Source: Robertkochia flava
Lineage (GTDB): Bacteria; Bacteroidota; Bacteroidia; Flavobacteriales; Flavobacteriaceae
Assembly: GCF_020166515.1 (NCBI RefSeq)
Contig: NZ_JAINZT010000002.1
Location: forward strand, 310,001-374,000
DNA length: 64,000 nt
Direction: 5' to 3'
Position 1 is the stretch's first letter; each line of letters begins with the position of its first letter. A program made the translations under genes and the position numbers. Below, one piece after another: positions 18,155-27,248 of the stretch. The notes beneath the pieces were generated by a model, which did no database searches, was not told where the DNA came from, and saw nothing but the letters and a program-made list of their open reading frames with translations.

Positions 18155-19528
18155 ATGAGAAAACTGCAAATTCTTTTTATTTGTTCCTTTTTATGTCAAT
18201 CACTTCTGTTCGCCCAGAAAGACATGTCCGGTGTAACTGCCGGGGAAAAGGGAGAAACGTCTAATGAGATTTCCAAACTGAATGACGAAAAGGTCCTCAT
18301 GGCTGAGGCAGATACCATAAAGGCACTGACGCTGAAAAAAGGCGGGAAATACGTCCTTCCAGACAATCCATTCGCAAAAGAGGTGGATAGTCTGTGGCTC
18401 CAGCAGTTTTACGGTTCCGGATTGTATGATACCATCTATAAGGATATAGCTTCCATGGAATTTTAAAAGGTAAGTGAGGTGGTGCTTCCTACGGATACCC
18501 TGAAGGCCCGGCTTGAATTGTTGAATCAGAAAACTCCCTTTCATATAGAGTACAATCCCATTCTGGAGAGCGTTATCAATAATTACCTGAAGAACCGAAA
18601 AAAACAACTTACCCGGCTTATTGCCCTGAGTAAATACTATTTCCCTTTGTTCGAGCAGGAATTTGACAGGTATGATATTCCTTTGGAAATGAAGTATCTG
18701 TCGATCGTTGAGTCTGCCCTGAATCCCAAGGCAAAGTCCTGGGTGGGAGCCACAGGCCTTTGGCAGTTCATGTATGCCACAGGAAGGTCCTACGGATTAA
18801 ACGTGAGCAGCTATGTAGATGAGCGCAGTGACCCCGAGCGTTCTACGGAAGCCGCCGCAAAATTTCTCGGAAAGCTTTACGAAATGTTTGGTGATTGGGA
18901 TCTGGCCCTGGCAGCATACAATTCAGGCCCCGGGAATGTATCCAAAGCCATAAGACGTAGCGGTGGAAGCCAGAATTACTGGAATCTCAGGCCCTTTTTG
19001 CCTCGGGAAACGGCGGGCTACGTGCCTGCCTTCCAGGCAACGCTTTACATTTTCGAATATGCAAAGGAACACGGCCTGGAAGACCTGAATCCGGAATGGG
19101 CGTATTACGAGTCGGATACCGTCCGGGTAAAACACCTGATCACTTTTGATCACGTTTCTGAGATCATGGATATGGATGTAGAGGAGCTGGAGTTTTTTAA
19201 CCCATCTTATAAGCTAAATATCATTCCCCATATCGAAGGTAAAAATTACACCCTTCGTTTACCGGTGCGCAAGATCGGGGAATTTGTAGCCAATGAAGAT
19301 GCCATATACGCCCATGTAAAGGAAGACCTGGCCCAGCGGGAAAAACCGCTTCCGGAACTGGTAGAGCGAAATGCTCAGATAAAATACCGCGTTCGAAACG
19401 GGGACTACCTGGGGAAGATCGCCAAAAAGTACGGGGTTCGCGTAAGTGAGATCAAGCGATGGAATGGGTTGCGAAACAGTAATATCCGTGCGGGACAACG
19501 CCTGATTATCTACCCGAGGAGAATCTGA
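18155..19528 (+). pseudogene. Membrane-bound lytic transglycosylase (MltD-like) with LysM, interrupted by one in-frame TAA
   Basis: Two ORFs, 18155-18466 and 18479-19528, are in the same frame and separated only by a TAA at 18464-18466 (ATGGAATTT-TAA-AAGGTAAGT). Reading through gives a 457-codon protein of the usual flavobacterial layout: signal peptide (ends LLFAQ), a linker with DSLWLQQFY and GLYDTIYK, then the pre-SLT segment LPTDTLKARLELL, the SLT domain with catalytic Glu in IVESALNP, GLWQFMYATGR and AAYNSGPGN, and one C-terminal LysM domain (YRVRNGDYLGKIA). The enzyme would cleave glycan strands of peptidoglycan from the periplasm. The downstream ORF alone has the whole catalytic domain but no signal peptide and only a GTG-type start. 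A single G-to-T change in a GAA codon would explain the stop. It could be a real nonsense mutation, a recoded stop, or a sequencing error. A terminator follows. Confidence 0.85.
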
Positions 19529-19560
19529 AACCAGAGCGCTTATATGCGTTTTTCTTATAC

Positions 19561-19599
19561 AGGCTTCAGCCCCGACATACGGGACTGAAGCCTTTTTTA
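19561..19599 (+). terminator. Intrinsic terminator
   Basis: AGGCTTCAG (19561-19569) pairs with CTGAAGCCT (19585-19593); an inner CCCG/CGGG extends the stem around an ACATA loop. A T-run follows. Confidence 0.9.
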
Positions 19600-19683
19600 T
19601 TAAATTTACCCCCTCGTTTTATCAAAATGGAACGATATTCGCGGTAAGACGGAGGAAACCATCCGTTTAAAATTTACTGAATC

Positions 19684-20685
19684 ATGAAACACGTATGTAT
19701 TCTTCTCTTGCTTAGTACCTTTTTGTTCTCCTGTGAAGAGTCTAATGAAAAGGTCCTGCCAAAATCTGTGGGAGCCATTAACGAAATCTCTTTAGTGGTC
19801 GATAACGAACTATGGGAAGGAGAGGTTGGAGATAGCATCAGAAAATATTTTGCAGCTCCTGTAGACGGACTTCCCTGGGATGAGCCTCTTTTTACCATCC
19901 GACAGGTAGACCCGGAGGTGTTTACGGATTTTGTTAGGACCAGAAGAAATGTACTCATCACCGAGATCGATTCTTCAGAGACCGCAGGGATCAGAAATGA
20001 TATGTTCGCCAGGCCACAGCAGGTAGCGATACTGAAAGCCCCTACCCGGGAAGAGCTCATTGATCAGGTAGAGCAACACGCCCCAAAGATCATTTCGGAA
20101 TTTAAGGAAATGGAGATCAGGGAAACTCAAAAGCGCTTTCTACGCTCCCTGAACAAGGAGAAGGATCTTGAAGAATTGGGGATTTCCCTTTCCATGCCTT
20201 CGATTTACAAGATCGCCAAAAAAGAAAATAACTTTTTCTGGATTGAGCGTATTATTCACAAGGGTACCATGAATATTCTTGTTTATGAAATGCCACTGAA
20301 CAGTATCCCCAACGACTCTACCAGGGTGAATGCCATTATTAAGATGAGAGACAGCATAGGGCAAACCTATGTTCCCGGACGCGAAGAAGGGATGTATATG
20401 ATCACTGAGAAGGCTTATGCTCCCTATGTTTTTGACTCGGAACTGGCAGGAAGAAAAGCGATAGAGACCAAAGGAATGTGGGAAGTGAAAAACTTCTTTA
20501 TGGCCGGGCCATTCGTAAATTATGTGGTAGAGGATACACCCAATAACCGTTTGCTGGTGCTGGAAGGATTTACCTTTGCCCCCTCTACCAATAAAAGAGA
20601 CTATATGTTCGAACTGGAAGCTATTCTGAGAACCCTGAAATTTATTGACAAAGGTGATGACAGTGAAATAGCCACTGCAGAATAA
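19684..20685 (+). CDS. DUF4837 family lipoprotein
   Basis: 333 residues. The N-terminus has a lipoprotein signal with lipobox ending LFSC, lipidated Cys at 17, followed by acidic EESNE. The body (motifs NELWEGEVGDSIRKYF, FTIRQVDPEVFTDFVRTRRN, VYEMPLN, TKGMWEVKNFFMAGPF) matches the Bacteroidota family DUF4837, whose function is not known. Predicted to be anchored in a membrane facing the periplasm. It is monocistronic: a terminator precedes it and a bidirectional terminator separates it from the converging tatA gene. Confidence 0.85.
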   Translation: MKHVCILLLLSTFLFSCEESNEKVLPKSVGAINEISLVVDNELWEGEVGDSIRKYFAAPVDGLPWDEPLFTIRQVDPEVFTDFVRTRRNVLITEIDSSETAGIRNDMFARPQQVAILKAPTREELIDQVEQHAPKIISEFKEMEIRETQKRFLRSLNKEKDLEELGISLSMPSIYKIAKKENNFFWIERIIHKGTMNILVYEMPLNSIPNDSTRVNAIIKMRDSIGQTYVPGREEGMYMITEKAYAPYVFDSELAGRKAIETKGMWEVKNFFMAGPFVNYVVEDTPNNRLLVLEGFTFAPSTNKRDYMFELEAILRTLKFIDKGDDSEIATAE

Positions 20686-20705
20686 GTAACCATCCTTCAG
20701 AAAAG

Positions 20706-20735
20706 AAAAAAGCCTTCCATTTGGAAGGCTTTTTT
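20706..20735. terminator. Bidirectional intrinsic terminator
   Basis: AGCCTTCC (20711-20718) pairs with GGAAGGCT (20723-20730), with an A-run before and a T-run after, so it can stop both the DUF4837 transcript (+) and the converging tatA transcript (-). Confidence 0.9.
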
Positions 20736-20756
20736 ATGAAGGTAGATGACTATTCT

Positions 20757-20939
20757 TTAATCATTCTTTTTTTCTGAATCCGTAGCGTCTTCCTTGGAAG
20801 CGTCTTTAAATTCTTTTATACCACTGCCAAGCCCTCGCATGAGCTCTGGTATTTTCTTTCCTCCGAACAACAGCAAAACAACGATCGCGATGATCAATAC
20901 CTGTTGCCAACCAATTGCAAGAAAAAATGTCATTGCCAT
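20757..20939 (-). CDS. tatA: Sec-independent (twin-arginine) translocase subunit TatA
   Basis: 60 residues: a single N-terminal membrane helix (about residues 7-24, [17 protein letters not shown]), the [14 protein letters not shown] hinge and amphipathic helix, then a short charged tail. This is the standard TatA/TatE architecture. TatA oligomers form the translocation site for folded proteins with twin-arginine signals, together with TatC, which is not in this window. It is divergent from the M23 peptidase gene and convergent with DUF4837. Confidence 0.95.
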   Translation of the reverse strand: MAMTFFLAIGWQQVLIIAIVVLLLFGGKKIPELMRGLGSGIKEFKDASKEDATDSEKKND

Positions 20940-21024
20940 GATATTAAAATTAAGTTCATCGACAAAGGTAAGAATTAAAGTCTAAACACATTACATATCC
21001 CCTTAAAATCCGGGAATTGCAAGA

Positions 21025-21054
21025 TTGAATTACAGCGTGTAATGGTTATATTTG
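21025..21054 (+). promoter_or_regulatory. Bacteroidota promoter for M23 peptidase operon
   Basis: TTG at 21025-21027, 19-bp spacer, TATATTTG at 21047-21054; this fits the Bacteroidota -33/-7 pattern well. The -7 box ends 7 bases before the ATG at 21062, implying a very short leader. Confidence 0.7.
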
Positions 21055-21061
21055 CTCTATT

Positions 21062-21931
21062 ATGGCAAACAAAGAACAGAAAAGGAAGCAGATCAGGAAA
21101 AAGCTCCTGCATAAGTATCGCCTGGTGGTGCTTAATGAGGACACTTTTGAAGAACGCCTGTCCTTTAAGCTTAACCGGCTCAATGTATTTGTCATGGGAA
21201 CGCTGTTTACGATTTTCCTTATAGCCGGAACCATATTTTTAATCGCCTTTACCCCGTTGAAAGAATACATTCCCGGATACTCTTCCACCGAATTGCGTAT
21301 TAAGGCCACTGACCTGGCGTTTAAGGTGGATTCTCTGGAATACAAACTGGCGGTAAACGAAGCCTACTTTAATAAGATACAGAGGGTATTGAAGGGAGAG
21401 CTCGATACCGAGGAGATCGACCGGGACTCCCTTTTCTCAGAATTTCGCCCGGATACAGCTTCTGTAGATCTTTTACCCAATAAACAGGACTCCCTCCTGC
21501 GTGAAAAGGTGGCTATGGAAGATAAATACAATTTATTCCAGGCCGCTTCCTCCCGAATCGATTTTGTGCTGTTTCCACCTTTACAGGGCGAAATATCCCA
21601 AACCTATAATGTGGAGGAAAAGCATTATGCCATCGACCTGACGGCTCCTGCCAGAACACCGGTAAAAGCGGTAGCCGATGGTACGGTGATCTTTGCGGAA
21701 TGGACTACAGAGACAGGCTATGTGATTATTGTGGAACATCCCTACGGATTGCTTTCTGCCTACAAGCATAATTCTTCCTTAAGTAAACAACAGGGCGACC
21801 TGGTTAAAGGAGGAGAGGTTATTGCCATTATCGGGAATACGGGCGAACTCACCACAGGTCCTCATCTGCATTTTGAATTATGGAGTGAAGGTCAACCGGT
21901 GGATCCTTCCGACTATATAGACTTTGAATAA
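21062..21931 (+). CDS. M23 family metallopeptidase, membrane anchored
   Basis: 289 residues. A basic N-terminus (residues 1-35) precedes one membrane helix at about 41-63 (VFVMGTLFTIFLIAGTIF), then a coiled linker, and a C-terminal LytM/peptidase M23 domain from about 175. Zinc-site motifs are visible: HYAIDL (His about 188 with Asp four residues on) and GPHLHFELW (His about 268 and 270). The family cleaves peptide cross-bridges in peptidoglycan or acts as a regulator of amidases; the complete HxH suggests an active enzyme. The stop is one base from the start of the GH3-family gene, so they are probably co-transcribed. Confidence 0.9.
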   Translation: MANKEQKRKQIRKKLLHKYRLVVLNEDTFEERLSFKLNRLNVFVMGTLFTIFLIAGTIFLIAFTPLKEYIPGYSSTELRIKATDLAFKVDSLEYKLAVNEAYFNKIQRVLKGELDTEEIDRDSLFSEFRPDTASVDLLPNKQDSLLREKVAMEDKYNLFQAASSRIDFVLFPPLQGEISQTYNVEEKHYAIDLTAPARTPVKAVADGTVIFAEWTTETGYVIIVEHPYGLLSAYKHNSSLSKQQGDLVKGGEVIAIIGNTGELTTGPHLHFELWSEGQPVDPSDYIDFE

Positions 21932-21932
21932 T

Positions 21933-23429
21933 ATGTCAATAAAAGCACTAGGGGCGAAGGTATTTGCCCGAATTGTAACTCAACGGATTAAAAAGTGGGC
22001 TTCCCGCCCTGAAGAAACCCAGGCCCGGGTTTTTCGGGACCTGATTAGCAGAGCAAAGGATACCGTTTTCGGGGAAGACCATGATTTTAAAAATATACGT
22101 GACCATAAAGATTTTATACAAAGGGTTCCGGTAAGAGATTACGAATTGCTGAGACCCTGGATAGACCGGGTGGTCGCGGGAACCGCAGATGTACTATGGC
22201 CAGGGAAACCCATATATTTTGCCAAAACTTCAGGAACCACATCCGGAGCCAAATACATCCCTATTACCGAGGCTTCCATGCCATACCACATTCAGGCAGC
22301 ACGAAATGCCATTCTGTGCTACATTGCTGAAACCGGAAAGGCCGATTTCGTGGATGGAAAAATGATCTTTTTACAGGGAAGCCCGGTACTCGAACAAAAA
22401 AACGGGATCAAACTGGGAAGACTATCCGGAATCGTAGCCCATTACGTGCCATCTTACTTGCAGAAAAACAGGATGCCCAGTTGGGAAACCAATTGTATTG
22501 AAGACTGGGAAACCAAGGTTGAGGCCGTTGTAGACGAGACCCTGCCGGAAAATATGACGGTTATTAGCGGGATTCCTTCCTGGGTACAGATGTATTTTGA
22601 ACGTTTGGAAAGCCGCACCGGGAAAAAGGTTGGGGATATCTTCCCCGGATTTGAGCTTTTCATTTACGGAGGGGTGAACTTTGAGCCGTATCGTCAGCGG
22701 TTTGAGTCGCTTATAGGCAGAAAAGTAGATAGTATTGAGCTGTTTCCGGCCAGTGAGGGCTTTTTTGCCTACCAGGACTCTCAAAAAGAACCCGGAATGC
22801 TGTTATTGCTTAATAATGGTATTTTCTATGAGTTTATTAAAGCAGATGAATTCTTTGAAGAAGACGCCAAACGCCTCACCATAGGGCAGGTGAGGACAGG
22901 GGTGAATTATGTGATGATCATATCCACCAATGCGGGACTATGGGGATATAACCTGGGGGATACGGTACAGTTCGTATCTACAGACCCTTACCGGGTTATT
23001 GTTTCCGGAAGAATTAAGCATTTTATTTCCGCCTTCGGCGAACATGTGATCGCCAAGGAAGTGGAACAGGCCATGAAGATCGTTTCTTCTGAAATGAAAG
23101 CCCGGGTTAGGGAGTTTTCGGTGGCTCCGCAACTAGCGGTCAAAGAGGGCGAATTGCCGTATCACGAGTGGTTCATAGAATTCGAAGAGGTGCCTGATGC
23201 ACTGGAAATAATGGCTAAAAGGCTGGATGAGGAAATGCAAAAGCAAAATTCCTACTATTATGACCTGATCGCAGGGAAGGTCTTGCAGCCGCTAAAGATC
23301 ACCCCGGTCACTCCCGGCGGATTCAATGCCTTTATGAAAAGATCGGGAAAATTAGGCGGACAAAATAAAGTACAGCGACTGGCCAACGACCGTAAGTTAG
23401 CCGATGCACTATCTGATTTTCTGGTTTAG
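21933..23429 (+). CDS. GH3 auxin-responsive promoter family protein
   Basis: About 499 residues of the GH3 family, related to plant acyl-acid amido synthetases of the ANL adenylating superfamily. Visible motifs include the phosphate-binding-loop-like KTSGTTSGAKYIP (about residue 95), LFPASEGFFAYQ, the YNLGDTVQF segment and the C-terminal GGFNAFMKRSGKLGGQNK. Bacterial members are common in Flavobacteriia but their substrate is unknown; by family they would activate a carboxylate with ATP and may join it to an amine. I take ATG 21933 as start, one base after the M23 stop; an in-frame TTG at 21924 is less likely. cysQ follows 6 bp later, so M23-GH3-cysQ looks like one transcript. Confidence 0.9.
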   Translation: MSIKALGAKVFARIVTQRIKKWASRPEETQARVFRDLISRAKDTVFGEDHDFKNIRDHKDFIQRVPVRDYELLRPWIDRVVAGTADVLWPGKPIYFAKTSGTTSGAKYIPITEASMPYHIQAARNAILCYIAETGKADFVDGKMIFLQGSPVLEQKNGIKLGRLSGIVAHYVPSYLQKNRMPSWETNCIEDWETKVEAVVDETLPENMTVISGIPSWVQMYFERLESRTGKKVGDIFPGFELFIYGGVNFEPYRQRFESLIGRKVDSIELFPASEGFFAYQDSQKEPGMLLLLNNGIFYEFIKADEFFEEDAKRLTIGQVRTGVNYVMIISTNAGLWGYNLGDTVQFVSTDPYRVIVSGRIKHFISAFGEHVIAKEVEQAMKIVSSEMKARVREFSVAPQLAVKEGELPYHEWFIEFEEVPDALEIMAKRLDEEMQKQNSYYYDLIAGKVLQPLKITPVTPGGFNAFMKRSGKLGGQNKVQRLANDRKLADALSDFLV

Positions 23430-23435
23430 CGCATT

Positions 23436-24254
23436 ATGACCAGTCCATCCCAATTTTCTTCGGATCTACAGCTCGCAATCGCTGCAGCAGTTAAGGCGGG
23501 AGGGGAAATCATGAAGGTCTATGGAAAGGACCTGGGGACGCAATATAAAAAAGACGATTCGCCTGTAACCATTGCAGATAACAGGGCCCAAAAAGTGATT
23601 CTTGAAGCTTTGAAGCCCACGAATCTGCCTGTGTTGAGTGAAGAAATGCAGATCCCGTCTTTTGAGATCCGGAACATCTGGAACAGATATTGGCTGGTAG
23701 ATCCCTTAGACGGTACCAAGGAGTTTGTTAACGGAGGAAAGGATTTTACCGTCAATATTGCACTAATGGAGCATAACCGTCCGGTGGAAGGGATAATTTT
23801 CATCCCATTTACACGGGAATTATACATTGGAGGCCATTCCTTTAAACAGGTTTTTAAGGCGAAACTTATGGATTTTGATGAAGGGGTTGTGGAGCATATA
23901 AATTTAAAACCGGTAACACCACCTCGAAGAGGAAATATCATTAGAATTGCAGTGAGCGCATCTCACCTTAGCGGGGAAACCCTCGCATTTGTGGAAAGCC
24001 TTAGAACCAGATACGGTGCCGATGCCGTCGAGCTTTGTAAAAGAGGAAGCTCGGTTAAGTTCTGTCTTTTGGCTGAGGGTAAGGTAGACATGTATCCCAG
24101 GTACTCCCCTTGTATGGAATGGGATACGGCCGCCGGGCAGGCTATTTGTGAAGCCGCAGGAGCTGTTATGAAGAGGTTGGATGATCGCAAGCCCCTGAAA
24201 TACAATAAAAAGGATCTGGTGAATCCCCCTTTTATCATGGAAGTTCCTTTTTGA
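23436..24254 (+). CDS. cysQ: 3'(2'),5'-bisphosphate nucleotidase
   Basis: 272 residues of the lithium-sensitive inositol monophosphatase-like superfamily. CysQ hydrolyses 3'-phosphoadenosine 5'-phosphate (PAP) to AMP, removing an inhibitor produced by sulfotransfer and sulfate assimilation. Metal-binding motifs are present: DDSPVTIADNRAQ near residue 40, SEEM (about 67-70), DPLDGTKEF (about 88-96) and MEWDTAAGQ (about 226). Length matches E. coli CysQ. It lies 6 bp after the GH3-family gene; no sulfate assimilation genes are adjacent. A role on other small phosphomonoesters cannot be excluded. Confidence 0.93.
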   Translation: MTSPSQFSSDLQLAIAAAVKAGGEIMKVYGKDLGTQYKKDDSPVTIADNRAQKVILEALKPTNLPVLSEEMQIPSFEIRNIWNRYWLVDPLDGTKEFVNGGKDFTVNIALMEHNRPVEGIIFIPFTRELYIGGHSFKQVFKAKLMDFDEGVVEHINLKPVTPPRRGNIIRIAVSASHLSGETLAFVESLRTRYGADAVELCKRGSSVKFCLLAEGKVDMYPRYSPCMEWDTAAGQAICEAAGAVMKRLDDRKPLKYNKKDLVNPPFIMEVPF

Positions 24255-24340
24255 TGGAGTAGGGCGCTTTTCTTTTTAGGATAATACATTCATTTTAAGC
24301 GGATAAAACTTTTATTTCGGGAGAGTTCCAAAAGAACTCG

Positions 24341-24348
24341 TATTTTTG
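24341..24348 (+). promoter_or_regulatory. Bacteroidota -7 box (TATTTTTG)
   Basis: TATTTTTG ends 16 bases before the ATG at 24365 in the gap after cysQ. No clear TTG at -33. Confidence 0.55.
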
Positions 24349-24364
24349 TAGGGAAAAACCTGAG

Positions 24365-26050
24365 ATGAGTACTATAGGAAATCGTACCCGGGCCCAGGAG
24401 TCTACAGCGGCCATTGAACGCATGTACATTACCATGCGTCACCTTTTCAACAGAGGATTTTATAAACCTATGGGAGTATCCGGAGAAACACTTCGGGAAG
24501 CCCTGCTGCAATTGCGACCGGAAATATACGGGTCTGTTGCCGAGCAAAAAACAGAATTGCATGGACTGGTGTATATTCTGGACCGCCTGCCTTATGGGAT
24601 AGAACAATGCAGGTACATCAACCTGACCAGTGATGAAGGCTATAAGAATTCCGGATTCAAGGTGATCATTCCTCCTAAAAGGAGAAGAAATTGTTACCGC
24701 ATCGATGAGGAACAGATGAATATTGAAATTACGCGCGGGCGTTCAGATATTTATGATATCCTTACGCACCTCACATTTTTATTCATAGAATCCCATAAGA
24801 TTGCCAGCCGCATCTATGATGAAGAGGATAAAACGGTGCTGAGAGACTGGCAAAAGCTGGAAGAGGCCGTACATAAGAAAAAGCTCACCCTTACCGAGAG
24901 GGAGGTAGCCCTGAGTCATATGAGTAATATTCTGGGGCGGACTTTTGAAGAACTTAAGGCTGCGCATAAGATATTCCAAACCAAGGAAGAGCCGGACAGG
25001 TTCCTTAGCCTGATCTACTGGCTGGGAAAAATGGGCCTTTCGGATCTCACCCAGGGAAAAAAGCGAACCATTACCTTCAGTCCCGTTTTACGGGAGCGCC
25101 TGGGGCACCATATCCACGGAGAGAAATGGGCCAACAGGATAAAAGAGGAGCTTAAAAACCACCATCTCCTGGACAGACCCCTTCATATTATCAGTGCAAA
25201 CATGCACTCGGTAATGAATACTATTTACGCCAGGAAGGCGCTGGGGGCATCTGTAAAAGATAAGAATGACCTGGAGCTCTATACCCTTCTGAGTCAGCCG
25301 GAAAGCGACACCTTGAGATCACGGGTGAAAGCCTATGCCGAAAAGCACGGAATGATCAGTGTTAATGATGTTTCCGGGGCCAATATTGACGTGCAGCTTT
25401 TCGACCTTAAAAAAATTGGCGATGTAGAAATTAATCCTAATTTTGCAGCTTCGGAAGAGGCGGATATTCCTGTGCTTTTCGTTATGGATTACGCCTTCGG
25501 AGAACAGGCATATGAGACGATCGATGAATTTTTGAAGCCTTTTTCTGAGAAAGATGGTGTAAAACATTACATGAACATCGCCTCTGTGTCTATTATGGGG
25601 AAGGCCGGTATCCTGGAGGGAGGCAAAGGGGATCTTATGATTCCATCGGCTCATATATTTGAGGGAACGGCAGATAATTATCCTTTCATCAACGAATTAT
25701 GTGCTGCAGATTTTAAAGGGCATGGTTTAAAGGTATTCGAAGGTACTATGATTACCGTTTTAGGAACCTCCCTGCAAAACAAGGATATTTTAAAATTCTT
25801 CCATGACAGTACCTGGAATGTGATCGGACTGGAAATGGAAGGAGCGCACTACCAAAAGGCAGTGCAATCGGCATCGCGAATCAGAAAGAGTATTTCTAAG
25901 GATGTTCAGGTAAGGTACGCCTATTACGCATCAGATAATCCGCTGGAGACCGGGAGCACCCTGGCTTCGGGAGGATTGGGGATAACAGGCGTAAAACCGA
26001 CCTATCTGATCACAGAGAAGATCCTGGACCAAATATTGAATAATAAGTAA
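24365..26050 (+). CDS. Conserved Flavobacteriia protein (probably DUF6909), nucleoside-phosphorylase-like C-terminus
   Basis: 561 residues, no signal peptide or membrane helix, so cytosolic. I believe this belongs to the uncharacterised family DUF6909 but am not certain of the name. The N-terminal half is helical and rich in charged residues (ERMYITMRHLFNRGFYKP, LPYGIEQCRYINLT). The C-terminal third carries motifs reminiscent of the purine nucleoside phosphorylase/nucleosidase fold: GGKGDLMIPSAHI (about residue 420), IGLEMEGAHYQKAV (about 487) in the position of the V-E-M-E-A signature, and YYASDNPLETGS (about 520) in the position of the catalytic Ser-Asp. It has its own -7 box and is followed 6 bp later by the Wzz-like gene, the first of the polysaccharide locus. 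Enzyme activity is inferred only from motifs. Confidence 0.7.
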   Translation: MSTIGNRTRAQESTAAIERMYITMRHLFNRGFYKPMGVSGETLREALLQLRPEIYGSVAEQKTELHGLVYILDRLPYGIEQCRYINLTSDEGYKNSGFKVIIPPKRRRNCYRIDEEQMNIEITRGRSDIYDILTHLTFLFIESHKIASRIYDEEDKTVLRDWQKLEEAVHKKKLTLTEREVALSHMSNILGRTFEELKAAHKIFQTKEEPDRFLSLIYWLGKMGLSDLTQGKKRTITFSPVLRERLGHHIHGEKWANRIKEELKNHHLLDRPLHIISANMHSVMNTIYARKALGASVKDKNDLELYTLLSQPESDTLRSRVKAYAEKHGMISVNDVSGANIDVQLFDLKKIGDVEINPNFAASEEADIPVLFVMDYAFGEQAYETIDEFLKPFSEKDGVKHYMNIASVSIMGKAGILEGGKGDLMIPSAHIFEGTADNYPFINELCAADFKGHGLKVFEGTMITVLGTSLQNKDILKFFHDSTWNVIGLEMEGAHYQKAVQSASRIRKSISKDVQVRYAYYASDNPLETGSTLASGGLGITGVKPTYLITEKILDQILNNK

Positions 26051-26056
26051 ACCATC

Positions 26057-27124
26057 ATGGACAACAACCTGCAACGTACCCCCCAAAACAGTAGCTCAGA
26101 GGAAATAGACCTCGGGCAGTTATTTAAACTCATAGGCGATGGGTTTAGAAACTTCTTTAATTTTATTGGGAGCATTTTTCAAAGGCTTTTCGATCTGTTG
26201 ATTCTTTTCCTGCTCTTTGTTCAGAAGCATTTTGTCAAGTTTGTGATCGCAGCGGTGTTAGGAGCAATTTTAGGGTTTGTAGCCGATAATTTTGTGAAGA
26301 CAAAGTATCTCTCTACCATGGTGGTAGAACCTAATTTTAACAGTGCCCAGCAGCTATATAATAATATCAATTTTTATAACGAGCTCGCCGCCGCAAGGGA
26401 TTCGGTTTCCCTGGCAGAAGCGCTTGATCTTCCTGTGGAGGAGGCAGCATCCCTGAGAGAATTCACTATTGAATCCTATGCGGATGAGAATCAAAAGGTA
26501 AAACTTTTCGATGAGTTTGTAAGGGAGCTGGATTCAACGACGCGAAATACGATAGACCTGGAAAATTTCATGGAGAACTTCAACTCCTTTGATGCGCGTT
26601 TTCACAACATTTCTATAGTAGCTACAGACCCTTATGTTGCCCGAAAAACCCAACCTGCGATTCTGAACTCAATTATCAGGAATAACTACTTCAGTTTGCA
26701 AAAGAACATTGCGCAAAAGAACATCGATGTTCAGGACAGCATCATTCAACGGCAATTGGTGGAAATTGACTCCCTTCAGGGACTGTATAAGAGGGTTATG
26801 GAGAAAGAAGCAGAAAAACCCATGCAGGGAACAAGTATCTCCTTAGGCGAGAACGGACAACAGGAGAATAAGGAACTCGCATTGATCCGACAGATCGATG
26901 AATTGAAAGAAAGCCTGGTAGCGCTTAACATGGAGCGGGCAAATAAGTCGGATATCGTGAATGTGATCTCAGAATTCCCAAGAAGAGGGGTAGAGCTAAA
27001 AGGATTTATCAATAGTTTTAAACTGCTTTTACCAGCGGCATTCGTTTTGCTAACCCTTTTAATTTTAATACTTCTGCAACTCAACAAATATCTTAAGGGA
27101 TATAGAGAAAACCACATGGGGTAA
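26057..27124 (+). CDS. Wzz/GumC-like polysaccharide chain-length or co-polymerase protein
   Basis: 355 residues with the two-helix layout of Wzz-type proteins: an N-terminal cytoplasmic stretch, a first membrane helix at about residues 63-80 (KFVIAAVLGAILGFVADNF), a long periplasmic segment with coiled-coil propensity (QDSIIQRQLVEIDSLQGLYK; IRQIDELKESLVALNMERA) and a second membrane helix at about 324-344 close to the C-terminus. No tyrosine kinase domain is attached. Such proteins set chain length or assist export of surface polysaccharides. It lies 6 bp after the preceding gene and 124 bp before rmlB, and base composition is still like the chromosome, so it is probably the fixed edge of the variable locus. 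Confidence 0.75.
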   Translation: MDNNLQRTPQNSSSEEIDLGQLFKLIGDGFRNFFNFIGSIFQRLFDLLILFLLFVQKHFVKFVIAAVLGAILGFVADNFVKTKYLSTMVVEPNFNSAQQLYNNINFYNELAAARDSVSLAEALDLPVEEAASLREFTIESYADENQKVKLFDEFVRELDSTTRNTIDLENFMENFNSFDARFHNISIVATDPYVARKTQPAILNSIIRNNYFSLQKNIAQKNIDVQDSIIQRQLVEIDSLQGLYKRVMEKEAEKPMQGTSISLGENGQQENKELALIRQIDELKESLVALNMERANKSDIVNVISEFPRRGVELKGFINSFKLLLPAAFVLLTLLILILLQLNKYLKGYRENHMG

Positions 27125-27200
27125 ACTTCTTAGATAATTCAAATTGACGACTGTACTAAATTTCATTGTGATTTAAGTCCTCAGACCGCTTAAAAAGCCG

Positions 27201-27208
27201 TAGTTTTG
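27201..27208 (+). promoter_or_regulatory. Putative -7 box (TAGTTTTG) for the polysaccharide operon
   Basis: TAGTTTTG fits TAnnTTTG and lies 40 bases before the rmlB ATG. No TTG at the right distance upstream, so this is tentative. The genes from rmlB to the DUF1972 glycosyltransferase are nearly all overlapping or closely spaced, so one promoter could serve them. Confidence 0.4.
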
Positions 27209-27248
27209 GACCCCTATTTTTTAAATAGTTTAACTACTCAGTTTGTTT

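Noticed and set aside
19684-20685. DUF4837 lipoprotein as part of a toxin or immunity pair
   Set aside because: It stands alone between two terminators, with no partner gene.
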